Positions 51,175-59,355 of a stretch of DNA of 64,000 bases are shown piece by piece. Position numbers and translations under genes: made by a program. This DNA is from Salipaludibacillus keqinensis (GTDB lineage Bacteria > Bacillota > Bacilli > Bacillales > Salisediminibacteriaceae): positions 806,001 through 870,000 of the forward strand of contig NZ_PDOD01000001.1 of the NCBI RefSeq assembly GCF_003226325.1, written 5' to 3'. Below the pieces are notes generated by a model. It was given only the letters and a program-made list of their open reading frames with translations, did no database searches and was not told the origin of the DNA. The number at the start of each line of letters is the position of its first letter. The first letter of the stretch is position 1.

Positions 51175-52044
51175 ATGAAATTTGCGGGTATAGGCTTAAT
51201 TTTGTTAGCCGCTATATGCTGGGGCATTAGTGGAGGAATTGGCGGTATTTTAATGAACAAAGGCTGGGATCCTATTGTTATTTCCCTTTACCGAGGGGCT
51301 GTTGGGTTTATATGTTTTCTCACATGGTTTCTCTTGCGCTTTAAACAAAACTGGATCGTCTCTAAACAGTTATTTATGTGGTCAATATTGGCAGGAATAG
51401 GGGTCGCTGGAAATTTCACTTTTTATTTTCTAAGTATTGAAGCCTCTAGCGTTGCCGTTGCCGCTACTTTAATGTACACCGCCCCTGTGTTCGTCCTATT
51501 AATCGCCTTTTTATTACGAATAGAGCGTTCGTCTTGGTTTAAATGGGGGTGTGTTGTCGGAGTGCTCATTGGAATTTCGCTTCTTACAGGTGTTTACAAC
51601 CCTGAAACGGTTTCAGTGAACTTTCTTGGGGCGGCAACAGGCCTTGGTGCCGGGCTTTGCTATGCTTTGTTTATATTTGGCTTTAAAAATGCTTCATATA
51701 TAGGCAAGCCGCCTGCCACCTTAACTATCTCCTTTTTTACATTTTGTCTCATCCTTCTATTTCTTGCGGACAATGAGGAAGCAGCCAACGTGATAACCTC
51801 AGGCGACCTAGGATGGTTTCTTCTATTGGGGATTGTGGGAGCTGGCATTTCGTTTATTTTTTATGTCATTGGTATTCGGAAAGTCGCTCCGACCACTGCT
51901 TGGATGGTTGCGATGGTAGAGCTGGTCACAGCTTCATTATTCGGTGTTTTCCTTCTCGGAGATCATTTAACCCTCATTGAACTTCTAGGAATGTTCGTCA
52001 TCTTGCTTACGATCACCGTTCTTACTGTTAAGAAGGTCAAATAA
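51175..52044 (+). CDS. EamA/DMT-family transporter, tandem copy 2
   Basis: A 289-residue paralogue of the gene at 49943, equal in length and alignable without gaps in all regions examined. Differences cluster in some helices and in the C-terminal half (WMVAMVELVTASLFGVFLLGD, with Leu in place of Pro in the VEPVTA motif). About 175 bases of upstream DNA are also duplicated, including TAGCCCGTGAATTTAC. The ATG follows CAGGAGG. It ends at the terminator at 52054. Confidence 0.87.
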   Translation: MKFAGIGLILLAAICWGISGGIGGILMNKGWDPIVISLYRGAVGFICFLTWFLLRFKQNWIVSKQLFMWSILAGIGVAGNFTFYFLSIEASSVAVAATLMYTAPVFVLLIAFLLRIERSSWFKWGCVVGVLIGISLLTGVYNPETVSVNFLGAATGLGAGLCYALFIFGFKNASYIGKPPATLTISFFTFCLILLFLADNEEAANVITSGDLGWFLLLGIVGAGISFIFYVIGIRKVAPTTAWMVAMVELVTASLFGVFLLGDHLTLIELLGMFVILLTITVLTVKKVK

Positions 52045-52053
52045 ATAGTTTTA

Positions 52054-52111
52054 GGTGCCTGACCCCCAATGCGTTAACGAGCTACTACACTGGGGTCAGG
52101 CACCTTTTTTT
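52054..52111 (+). terminator. Terminator, GTGCCTGACCCC repeat family (copy 5)
   Basis: GGTGCCTGACCCC and GGGGTCAGGCACC form a perfect 13-bp stem enclosing ATGCGTTAACG, followed by seven T. Confidence 0.88.
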
Positions 52112-52123
52112 AAATAACACTTG

Positions 52124-52143
52124 CGATTTGGGTTTCCAAATCG
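52124..52143. promoter_or_regulatory. Operator 1 of the ArsR-type regulator
   Basis: CGATTTGG, four bases, CCAAATCG: a perfect 8-bp inverted repeat ending just before the -35 position of a promoter whose TATAAT is at 52167-52172. It shares the CAAATCG half-site with operator 2. Confidence 0.6.
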
Positions 52144-52174
52144 TATAGTTAAATCATACACTAATTTATAATTA

Positions 52175-52186
52175 CAAATCGATTTG
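52175..52186. promoter_or_regulatory. Operator 2 of the ArsR-type regulator
   Basis: CAAATCGATTTG is a 12-bp perfect palindrome two bases downstream of TATAAT, over the expected transcription start. With operator 1 it brackets the promoter, suggesting autorepression by the regulator at 52214. Confidence 0.65.
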
Positions 52187-52213
52187 CAAATACAAATGAA
52201 GAAAGGTGATTGT

Positions 52214-52702
52214 ATGGAACGGAAAAATAAAAACAGACGCGAAGTGATGGAGGTTAATTGGGATCAACAGAAAGTGTTATCGAATCCTTTACGTTCAAGG
52301 TTGATCGCTATGCTTTACGAAAAACCGATGACACCGAAACAAGCCGCCGATGTAGTGGGAAAAAACCCCGGGACTGTTTACTATCATATCCAACAGCTTT
52401 TAAAACACGATATTCTAGAAGTTGAACGGGTTGATACGGAAAAAGGAATTGTAGAGAAATACTACAAAGCCAAGGCTATGCTGTTTAAGAATCCAGAAAA
52501 AGTGCCTCCAGCAGGACACGTTGATGGTCTATCTGCAAATGTGTATTTGTCTAAAAAACTGATGGACCAGTTAAGTGAAGAAATCGAGGACCTTTTCTTT
52601 AAATATGGTGATTTATCTTTTAAAGAAAAGGATCATGAGGAACAATCACCTTATCTTATAGAATTTCTTATTAAAGAATCCAATGAGGAGGAGGGAGAAT
52701 GA
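52214..52702 (+). CDS. ArsR-like winged-helix regulator of the adjacent MFS pump
   Basis: A 162-residue DNA-binding protein. The winged helix spans about 14-85: VLSNPLRSRLIAMLYEKPMT, AADVVGKNPGTVYYHIQQL and a wing ending VEKYYKAKA. It resembles helix-turn-helix domain 20 / ArsR regulators with an extended helical C-terminus. GAAAGGTGA lies before the ATG at 52214. It overlaps the MFS gene by four bases, and paired CAAATCG operators flank its promoter, so it probably represses its own operon until a ligand binds. Confidence 0.83.
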   Translation: MERKNKNRREVMEVNWDQQKVLSNPLRSRLIAMLYEKPMTPKQAADVVGKNPGTVYYHIQQLLKHDILEVERVDTEKGIVEKYYKAKAMLFKNPEKVPPAGHVDGLSANVYLSKKLMDQLSEEIEDLFFKYGDLSFKEKDHEEQSPYLIEFLIKESNEEEGE

Positions 52703-53961
52703 CAAATAAAATAAAACCATTTGTGTTAGAAAGAAATTTTTTAATCTTATTAACAGGTGTTTTTACTAATGGGTTGGGGAGTGGAATTTACTCAGTCGCG
52801 GCCATGTTGCTTGTTTTTAACTTAAGTGGAAGTGTTCTTTATTCGGGATTTGCTTTTTTTGCGATCACTTCAGCAAGTACACTCGCTTTTTTAATAGCTC
52901 CACTAGCTAATTATGCAAAGTATAAAAGTGGGTTGGTTTATAGCAACCTCGTAAAAGCGAGTATTTTATTTACCATCCCGTTATTACACTACACGGTTGG
53001 ATTACATGTTTGGTATGTCATTATCTTGCTGTTTATCACCGCGCTATTAACACAATACACGTATCCAATCGAATCCACTATATTACCAATCATCGTAGGG
53101 AAAGATCATGTGGTTGAAGCGAATTCATATATACAAACGATTCGTGAGTCCATGGATATTGTTTTTATTGCAGGAGCGGGAATTATCATTACGTTCATTG
53201 GTACGGTTCCGGCTATACTGATTACTGCAGTCTGTTTAGTATTGGTAACCATTTCGTATTCATTTTTCAATTTCGAACAACCGGAAATGTCCAGAGATAA
53301 ACCTCAAACGATTGGATCGGCCGCTACTTATTATTTTGAAGATCTTAAAGCTGGTTTTACCTATGTTAGACATTCATTAATTCCTAAAATGATTGCTTCA
53401 ATCGTCTTTATTAACATAGCTCTGATTATCATGACCACAAATTTACCTGCCTTCTCCTTAATAAAAGGGAATGGTGTAGAAGCTGTGTATGGCTTTTATT
53501 TAGCAGCCATGTCGTTAGGGGTAATGATTGGTACAATGATTTCTCCTAAACTTAAACACATTAATTTTGGCAAACTAGTCATTATTATGTTTATTGGTAC
53601 AGGTGTGATGTGGATGGGCACCGCCATTTTACCATTAGTCGCCTCCATGATTTTGTTTTGTACAGGGGCCATTTCAATTGGGATCCTAAACATCCTTGTT
53701 TTTTCAACCATACAGCAACAGGTGGAGACAGTATATATAGGAAGAGTCGTCACTTTGATAACTAGTGCTGCATCTCTTGGAATGCCTGTAGGCGCTTTAT
53801 TAGGAGGTTTTTTAGGTGAAATACTCTCACCAGAAATCCCTGTCCTGATCTGTGGTATATCCATGATGATTTTCAGTCTATTATGGTTAAGTAATTCTGT
53901 CTTACGTAAACTACCAGATATTAATCATGTGAATCTATTTAAGCACAGTGAGGCTAGTTAG
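52699..53961 (+). CDS. MFS transporter, macrolide-efflux-like
   Basis: A 420-residue twelve-helix permease of the major facilitator superfamily. The layout (short N-terminus, NGLGSGIYSVAAMLLVFNLSG in helix 1, SYIQTIRESMDIVFIAGAG in the middle, LGMPVGALLGGFLGE near the end) matches the MefA-like efflux group. Substrate unknown. The ATG overlaps the regulator's stop (ATGA), indicating translational coupling. Confidence 0.85.
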   Translation: MTNKIKPFVLERNFLILLTGVFTNGLGSGIYSVAAMLLVFNLSGSVLYSGFAFFAITSASTLAFLIAPLANYAKYKSGLVYSNLVKASILFTIPLLHYTVGLHVWYVIILLFITALLTQYTYPIESTILPIIVGKDHVVEANSYIQTIRESMDIVFIAGAGIIITFIGTVPAILITAVCLVLVTISYSFFNFEQPEMSRDKPQTIGSAATYYFEDLKAGFTYVRHSLIPKMIASIVFINIALIIMTTNLPAFSLIKGNGVEAVYGFYLAAMSLGVMIGTMISPKLKHINFGKLVIIMFIGTGVMWMGTAILPLVASMILFCTGAISIGILNILVFSTIQQQVETVYIGRVVTLITSAASLGMPVGALLGGFLGEILSPEIPVLICGISMMIFSLLWLSNSVLRKLPDINHVNLFKHSEAS

Positions 53962-54002
53962 TTAGATCAATGAACAGTGCGTTAAAAAAGGGGAGTGTTT
54001 AT

Positions 54003-54464
54003 ATGGAACAAGACATTCAGTTTAGAATGGCAACGGAACAAGATTTGGATCAAATCGTTAAGATGCTTGCGGATGATGTTTTGGGAAGGAAGAGGGAGAA
54101 GTATGAGCACCCACTTCCAGATAGTTACTTAAAAGCCTTTCAAGCGATTGAATCTGATCCAAACAATGAATTGGTCGTCGCATGTCAAGGAGAGGAAATT
54201 ATCGGTGTTCAACAAATCACCTTTACTCCATATATAACACATCAGGGTGGTTGGAGAGCTACCATTGAAGGTGTAAGAACAACTTCCTCTTCTCGCAGTA
54301 AAGGCGTTGGCACGAAACTCATCAAATGGGGAATTCAACGTGCCAAAGAACGTGGCTGCCACTTAATACAACTTACAACAGATAAAGAGCGTCCAGATGC
54401 TTTGAGATTTTACGAAAAACTAGGTTTCAAGGCAACGCATGAAGGGTTGAAATTGAAACTGTAA
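54003..54464 (+). CDS. GNAT acetyltransferase
   Basis: A 153-residue N-acetyltransferase. The acetyl-CoA loop is GVRTTSSSRSKGVGTKLIKW, followed by HLIQLTTDKERPDALRFYEKLGF, typical of PhnO/aminoalkylphosphonate-like GNAT proteins. Substrate unknown. The ATG at 54003 has GGGGAG upstream. It lies 41 bases after the MFS gene and may be in the same operon. Confidence 0.82.
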   Translation: MEQDIQFRMATEQDLDQIVKMLADDVLGRKREKYEHPLPDSYLKAFQAIESDPNNELVVACQGEEIIGVQQITFTPYITHQGGWRATIEGVRTTSSSRSKGVGTKLIKWGIQRAKERGCHLIQLTTDKERPDALRFYEKLGFKATHEGLKLKL

Positions 54465-54567
54465 TACTTAACCAATTGAGAACGTTAGTGAAGGAAGCTG
54501 TAACTTTAATTAAAGTGAACGAGGATGTTACTAATATTATATATTTTCTTACTAGGGAGAGAACTCC

Positions 54568-55323
54568 ATGAATTTAGGTAAACCAATAGCAAAAGGAAAT
54601 ACGGCAAAAATTTATCTTTCCGACAACAAAATTGTTAAACTATTTAACGATTTTTTGCCAGACACGGAATCTATAAAAGAAGCAAATAAACAAAAGTATG
54701 CTTATTCATGTGGACTTCCTGTACCTGAGATTTTAGATGTTACCAACATAAACGGAAAACAAGCAATCATAATGGAATATTTTAAGGGAGAAACATTAGG
54801 AGATTTAATGGCCAAGGAGAAAGACCAAACAGAATATTTTTTGAATATGTCAGTCGACGTGCAATTGAAGATTCATAGCATAAATCCTAATCCGGAAGCA
54901 ATCGAACCAATGCATGATAAATTATTACGTCAAATAGAGTCTGTGAATGAATTCGATAAAAATCAAAAGTCTGATTTGGTAAAGAAATTGGAATCACTTT
55001 CTTACGAGAGTAGGCTCTGTCATGGAGACTTTCATATATTTAATTTAATTAAGACAGGGGATGAAGTGGTAGTGATCGATTGGGTTGATTCGAGTGCAGG
55101 AGATATCTGTGCTGATGTCTATCGAACCTATCTTTTATATTCCCACCTCTCAACTGAATTAGCGGATATGTACTTACGACTTTATTGTGAAAAAAGCGGG
55201 GTTTCAAAGTCAGACGTTTTTCAATGGGCTCCAGTGATTGCTGGAGCAAGATTATCTGAAAGTGTCTCTACGGAGAATTCTGAACGACTTATGAAGATTA
55301 TTAATAACGATAGTACAGTATGA
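54568..55323 (+). CDS. Aminoglycoside phosphotransferase/choline kinase-like protein
   Basis: A 251-residue kinase-fold protein. The nucleotide region is IAKGNTAKIYL with the lysine in NKIVKLF, the Brenner motif is LCHGDFHIFNLI and the metal motif VIDWVDSSAGD, so the catalytic residues are all present. Family members phosphorylate aminoglycosides, sugars or choline. The substrate is not readable and resistance should not be assumed. AGGGAGAG precedes the ATG. Confidence 0.8.
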   Translation: MNLGKPIAKGNTAKIYLSDNKIVKLFNDFLPDTESIKEANKQKYAYSCGLPVPEILDVTNINGKQAIIMEYFKGETLGDLMAKEKDQTEYFLNMSVDVQLKIHSINPNPEAIEPMHDKLLRQIESVNEFDKNQKSDLVKKLESLSYESRLCHGDFHIFNLIKTGDEVVVIDWVDSSAGDICADVYRTYLLYSHLSTELADMYLRLYCEKSGVSKSDVFQWAPVIAGARLSESVSTENSERLMKIINNDSTV

Positions 55324-55459
55324 AATTGATCACGAGGAATTGTATACATTAAAAGTGAATCGACAAACTCCGCTCGATTTTCACGAACTCACAACGAGAA
55401 ATCTGGTTATTTATGTTAAAATGGAAAATAAAATACATTGAAAAAAAGGGGAATTAACA

Positions 55460-55771
55460 ATGGAACTAGACTTTTTCTGGCTCGCAGCCGGACTGGCTGT
55501 TGCCGCCTATTTTATTGGTGACGGATTGAAGAATTTTAAAAATCCGAACGGCAAAAGCATGGTTGAAGTGTGGTCTGGATATGGTGACATGGGACTTGTT
55601 CATGAAAAATATGTCCATGATATTCTGGGAATTGACCAAAAAGACGCACAGCAACTGACGAAGGATCACCCTGATATTCCCCACATCGTGATTAACTCCA
55701 ATGTCTATTATCCTAAAAAGAGACTACTTGAATGGGTAGAGGAGATCGGGAAGGAAAGGTCCAAAATCTAA
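55460..55771 (+). CDS. Membrane-anchored small protein with a possible DNA-binding-like C-terminus
   Basis: A 103-residue protein with one N-terminal helix (about 4-22), then a soluble part. HEKYVHDILGIDQKDAQQLT and IVINSNVYYPKKRLLEWVEE recall an excisionase/MerR-type helix-turn-helix, but this is only a resemblance. AAAAGGGG precedes the ATG. Function unknown. Confidence 0.6.
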   Translation: MELDFFWLAAGLAVAAYFIGDGLKNFKNPNGKSMVEVWSGYGDMGLVHEKYVHDILGIDQKDAQQLTKDHPDIPHIVINSNVYYPKKRLLEWVEEIGKERSKI

Positions 55772-55849
55772 TAAAATTCGGAGTCGTGCAGGTGGTGTAG
55801 CCTCTGTTGTAGGGCTAATGGGAATTTAGGATTATTAGGAGGGGAGATA

Positions 55850-56023
55850 TTGCGTTATGTATATGGAATAACAGGATTAGTAGTGTTATATATTATTTTA
55901 AATTCAATGGGTTACAATGCTTTTTATATTATGGTTAGTACCATTGAGTGGTCAACTCGATATATATTACCTTGGATCGCTTTATATTGGCTTATTCAGT
56001 TTGTGAAAAGTAAAAAAGAATAA
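55850..56023 (+). CDS. 57-residue two-helix membrane protein
   Basis: Starts with TTG at 55850, five bases after AGGAGGGG (55837-55844), a very strong ribosome site. The product has helices at about 4-20 and 37-51 and a basic tail (FVKSKKE). Family unknown. Short length is the main doubt. Confidence 0.5.
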   Translation: MRYVYGITGLVVLYIILNSMGYNAFYIMVSTIEWSTRYILPWIALYWLIQFVKSKKE

Positions 56024-56165
56024 ATTATATTTTTTATACTTATTGTAAGCGATTGCCTTATTCTACAAATTAAATATATTTTTGCTCATTTGGGGCTGCT
56101 ACCGTGGAGTTTAACATAATAAGATAACGTTTAAATTGATGAACATACATAGAGGTGAAACACAA

Positions 56166-56504
56166 TTGATCCATCATATGGGCTTATATGGCGAGTATTT
56201 TGATTCGATTAAAGAAGGTAAGAAAAAGGTTGAAATTCGCTTAAATGATGAAAAGAGAAGAAAGATAGATGTTGGAGATTTCATTGAATTTATAAAAGTT
56301 CCTCAACAAGATGAAACGATCCAAGTTCAAGTAACTAACCTTAAGATATATGAAACGTTTCAAGCGATGTATGAGGATATTTCTTTTCTAGATTTTGATT
56401 GTGAAGGTTGGACAATGCAAGAAATGATAGATGGAACATTTGAAATATATACACCAGATCAAGAAAAAAGATGGGGAACATTAGCAATTACAATAAAAAA
56501 TTAA
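56166..56504 (+). CDS. ASCH-domain protein
   Basis: A 112-residue protein. MGLYGEYFDSIKEGKKKVEI followed by DEKRRKIDVGDFIEFIKV is the ASCH (PUA-like) RNA-binding fold pattern. AGAGGTGA at 56151-56158 points to a TTG start at 56166; an ATG at 56139 would add residues before the domain with no ribosome site. Members may bind modified RNA or nucleotides; function unknown. Confidence 0.7.
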   Translation: MIHHMGLYGEYFDSIKEGKKKVEIRLNDEKRRKIDVGDFIEFIKVPQQDETIQVQVTNLKIYETFQAMYEDISFLDFDCEGWTMQEMIDGTFEIYTPDQEKRWGTLAITIKN

Positions 56505-56542
56505 ACCAATTGGTACTTTGCTAGTTACAGAGGGGATTATAA

Positions 56543-57278
56543 ATGAAAGAAGTGAAACCTAAAGTTTTAATCGTTGGAACTCTTCCATTTTGGTAGTTCA
56601 CCAGATACGATTCAAGCAAATGCAGGTGATATGTTAGCGAAGAATAAACAAAAAGAAGTATTAGAAGTTGTTGAGAAATTAGTGAATTACAAACCAACAA
56701 AGGTTGCTGTAGAAATAGAAAAGGTAAACGAAGATGCTCTTAATAAAAGGTATGATGAGTATAGGAATAATAATTTTAAGTTAACATCAAATGAGGTTGA
56801 CCAATTAGGATTTAGAATAGGTGAAGCACTAGATCATCAGAAGATATACGCAGTTGATTGGATGGATAATATAGGTAGTAGAAGTATAGGCGAAGTTCTA
56901 GAGTGGGCAAAAACAAATCAAACAGAAATGTATGATTTAATCACCAAATGTTACATACCGAAAATAGAGCCAAAAATAAAAGGATTTTCTATTTTAGAAG
57001 TGTTAAAAAATCTTAACAATAAAGAGAGAATACAAGTAGAACACGAGTTATATTTAACCGTAGCTCAAATTGGTGAAGGTACTGATTACGTAGGGATAGA
57101 ATGGGTCAGGTGGTGGTACCAGAGAAATCTTATTATATTCAACAACATCCTCAAACTAATCGACAAACATGATGAACGAATTTTGTTATTGATTGGATGT
57201 GCACACGTTCACTTGGTTAGTCAGTTTTTAACTGAAAGTAGACAAGTTGAAGTTATCAAATTAGATAATTATTTATAA
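56543..57278 (+). pseudogene. DUF5694-family protein with a single-base frameshift
   Basis: An ATG at 56543 behind AGAGGGG starts KEVKPKVLIVGTL, then hits TAG at 56594. The conserved continuation HFGSSPDTIQANAGDML, KPTKVAVEIEK and LIGCAHVHLVSQFL lies in another frame to 57278. One extra C in CTTCCATTTTGG near 56584 explains the break: without it the sequence reads GTLHFGSSPD. The rest (about 235 residues) is intact. A recent mutation or a sequencing error are both possible. Confidence 0.8.
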
Positions 57279-57433
57279 TTCATAGCTGTAATGACGGAAA
57301 ATGTGAAGTTATACAGTTAAACAAATGGAGAGTGTTCGTTGAAATTAATAATTTAAAACCAGTCCTAATCAGTTCAGATATGAAAGGAAGACAAGGGATC
57401 TGTCGATTATAATCGGTCTTAGGAGGTGACAAC

Positions 57434-58285
57434 ATGACGTGGGTTGAGTCGTTAAGAAAGACGATTGACTATATTGAGGACCAATTACCAGCGGCTGTAT
57501 CCGTTGATGAAGCAGCCAAAGCTGCCCATTTTTCATCGGCGCACCTTCAAAAAGGGTTTGCGGTTCTGACAGGGATGTCGATAGGAGAATATATTCGCAG
57601 GCGCAGATTAACCCTTGCCGCTGAGGAACTTACCAAGGGTAGTGCAAAGGTCATTGAGGTAGCTATGAAGTACGGATATGAAACGCCTGAATCCTTTTCT
57701 AAAGCGTTTCGGAAACAACATGGCATCAGCCCAAAGGAAGCACGAAATCCAGGTGCCAGGCTTGCCTGTTACAACCCGCTGAAAATCCATGTCACCTTGA
57801 AAGGGGAAAAGGCGATGAAGTACAGAATTGAGGAGAGGGAGTCATTTACCGCAGTGGGGATTCATAAAGAGTTCTCCGTTGTGAATAACTCTCACAGCAA
57901 TGAGATCCCTAAACTGTGGGGAGAGGTAAATGAAAATGGTACATCCGATCAACTTTTTAGATTGAATAACGGAAAAATCGATGGGGTTCTTGGCATTTGC
58001 CTCGACAAAGGAAATGAGAAAATAGACTACTGGGTCGCAACCGAATACAATGGGGCAACACCGGAAGAGTATGAAGAAATAACCATTCCTGCTTCAAAAT
58101 GGGCAGTATTTGAAGTGCACGGACCTATGCCAGATGCTATGCAAAACGCTTGGGAACAGATCTTTTCAGAATGGTTCCCATCAAGTGCCTACGAGCACGC
58201 AGGCACAGCGGACTTTGAGAAGTACACTCAAGATGATCCATTCAGTAAGGATCTGTATTCAGAAGTATGGATTCCGGTAAAATAA
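57434..58285 (+). CDS. AraC-family regulator with GyrI-like effector domain
   Basis: A 283-residue regulator. Residues 1-110 carry two helix-turn-helix motifs of the AraC type (SVDEAAKAAHFSSAHLQKGF, IEVAMKYGYETPESFSKAFR). Residues 125-283 are a GyrI-like/SOUL-like small-molecule domain (YRIEERESFTAVGIHKEF, YDYWVATEYNG-like core, WIPVK end). Such proteins respond to drugs or hydrophobic ligands. AGGAGGTGA precedes the ATG. No obvious target gene is adjacent, so its regulon is unknown. Confidence 0.87.
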   Translation: MTWVESLRKTIDYIEDQLPAAVSVDEAAKAAHFSSAHLQKGFAVLTGMSIGEYIRRRRLTLAAEELTKGSAKVIEVAMKYGYETPESFSKAFRKQHGISPKEARNPGARLACYNPLKIHVTLKGEKAMKYRIEERESFTAVGIHKEFSVVNNSHSNEIPKLWGEVNENGTSDQLFRLNNGKIDGVLGICLDKGNEKIDYWVATEYNGATPEEYEEITIPASKWAVFEVHGPMPDAMQNAWEQIFSEWFPSSAYEHAGTADFEKYTQDDPFSKDLYSEVWIPVK

Positions 58286-58365
58286 TCTGACGGGCGGAGG
58301 GGGATCTCTGCCCTTAACTTCGTATATGGTGCCTGTACCGGACATGATGATAACCTTATATCCTC

Positions 58366-59154
58366 TTATTTTACTTGTGCTAAGGGGAACTCTTCTTGTT
58401 TTTTCTCCTCAAACCAAGCCAGTTTTTCCCTTAACTTTACTACGTTTCCTACGACAATGACAGCAGGAGACTTGAATTCAGCTCGCTCCACATCTTCGGC
58501 GATGGTGGTGAGAGTACCCGTCAGTGTTTCTTGATTGCTCGTCGTTCCCCAGCGGACCAGTGCCACTGGTGTTTCTGGAGATCGTCCATGTTTCATAAGT
58601 TCCTCTTGTATCATGTTTATGTTACCAACACCCATATAAAAAACCAACGTGTCAACTGAGGTTGCAAGTTTTTCCCATTCTATATCGGGGCGGTCTATGT
58701 CTGTGCGTTTATGACCAGTAATAAACGCACATGATGAACTGAAGTCACGGTGTGTCAATGGAATTCCGGCAAATAGAGGCGCAGCCATACCGGAAGTAAT
58801 ACCAGGAATCATTTCAAAAGAGATATGTTTTTCTGCACAGCAGGAAGCTTCTTCACCTACTCTCCCAAAAATAGCAGGGTCGCCCCCTTTTAAACGAACT
58901 ACGGTTTTCCCTTTAAGCGCATGGTGAACGAGAATGTCGTTAATCTGCTCTTGAGGAATGATATGACGGTTAGGCAATTTGCCGCAATAGATCAGTTCAA
59001 CGAGCGGTTTGGCATAGTCAAGCAGGTCTTTATTTACCAGTCTGTCGTAAACAATCACGTCCGCTTGTTTCAGAGCATTGGCGCCCTTAATAGTCATTAA
59101 TTCCGGATCTCCTGGACCAGCGCCTAGAAATATTACTTTACCTTTACGTGACAT
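58366..59154 (-). CDS. nasF: Uroporphyrinogen-III C-methyltransferase (SUMT)
   Basis: A 262-residue SAM-dependent enzyme that makes precorrin-2, the precursor of siroheme. Motifs: FLGAGPGDPELMTIKG, VVRLKGGDPAIFGRVGEE and IPGITSGMAAP. Nitrite reductase needs siroheme, which explains its place at the end of the nas cluster, as in B. subtilis NasF. It has no fused CysG domains. CAAGGAGTG precedes the ATG. Confidence 0.92.
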   Translation of the reverse strand: MSRKGKVIFLGAGPGDPELMTIKGANALKQADVIVYDRLVNKDLLDYAKPLVELIYCGKLPNRHIIPQEQINDILVHHALKGKTVVRLKGGDPAIFGRVGEEASCCAEKHISFEMIPGITSGMAAPLFAGIPLTHRDFSSSCAFITGHKRTDIDRPDIEWEKLATSVDTLVFYMGVGNINMIQEELMKHGRSPETPVALVRWGTTSNQETLTGTLTTIAEDVERAEFKSPAVIVVGNVVKLREKLAWFEEKKQEEFPLAQVK

Positions 59155-59355
59155 AGCGAATCACTCCTTGTAGGGTTTAATTATTCTCTTCCGAATGATC
59201 AACGAGGTTTAACATAGACTTTATGAAAAAACTTCCGGCACTTATTTAAATGATCAAGACCTATGCCGTTTTTCTGGTGAGAAAGGTTCAAGTCAATACA
59301 GCTTACTAAAAGAGCCCATTCCCGCCCGTTTGTATTTTCTTTACTGCATGGCTTC

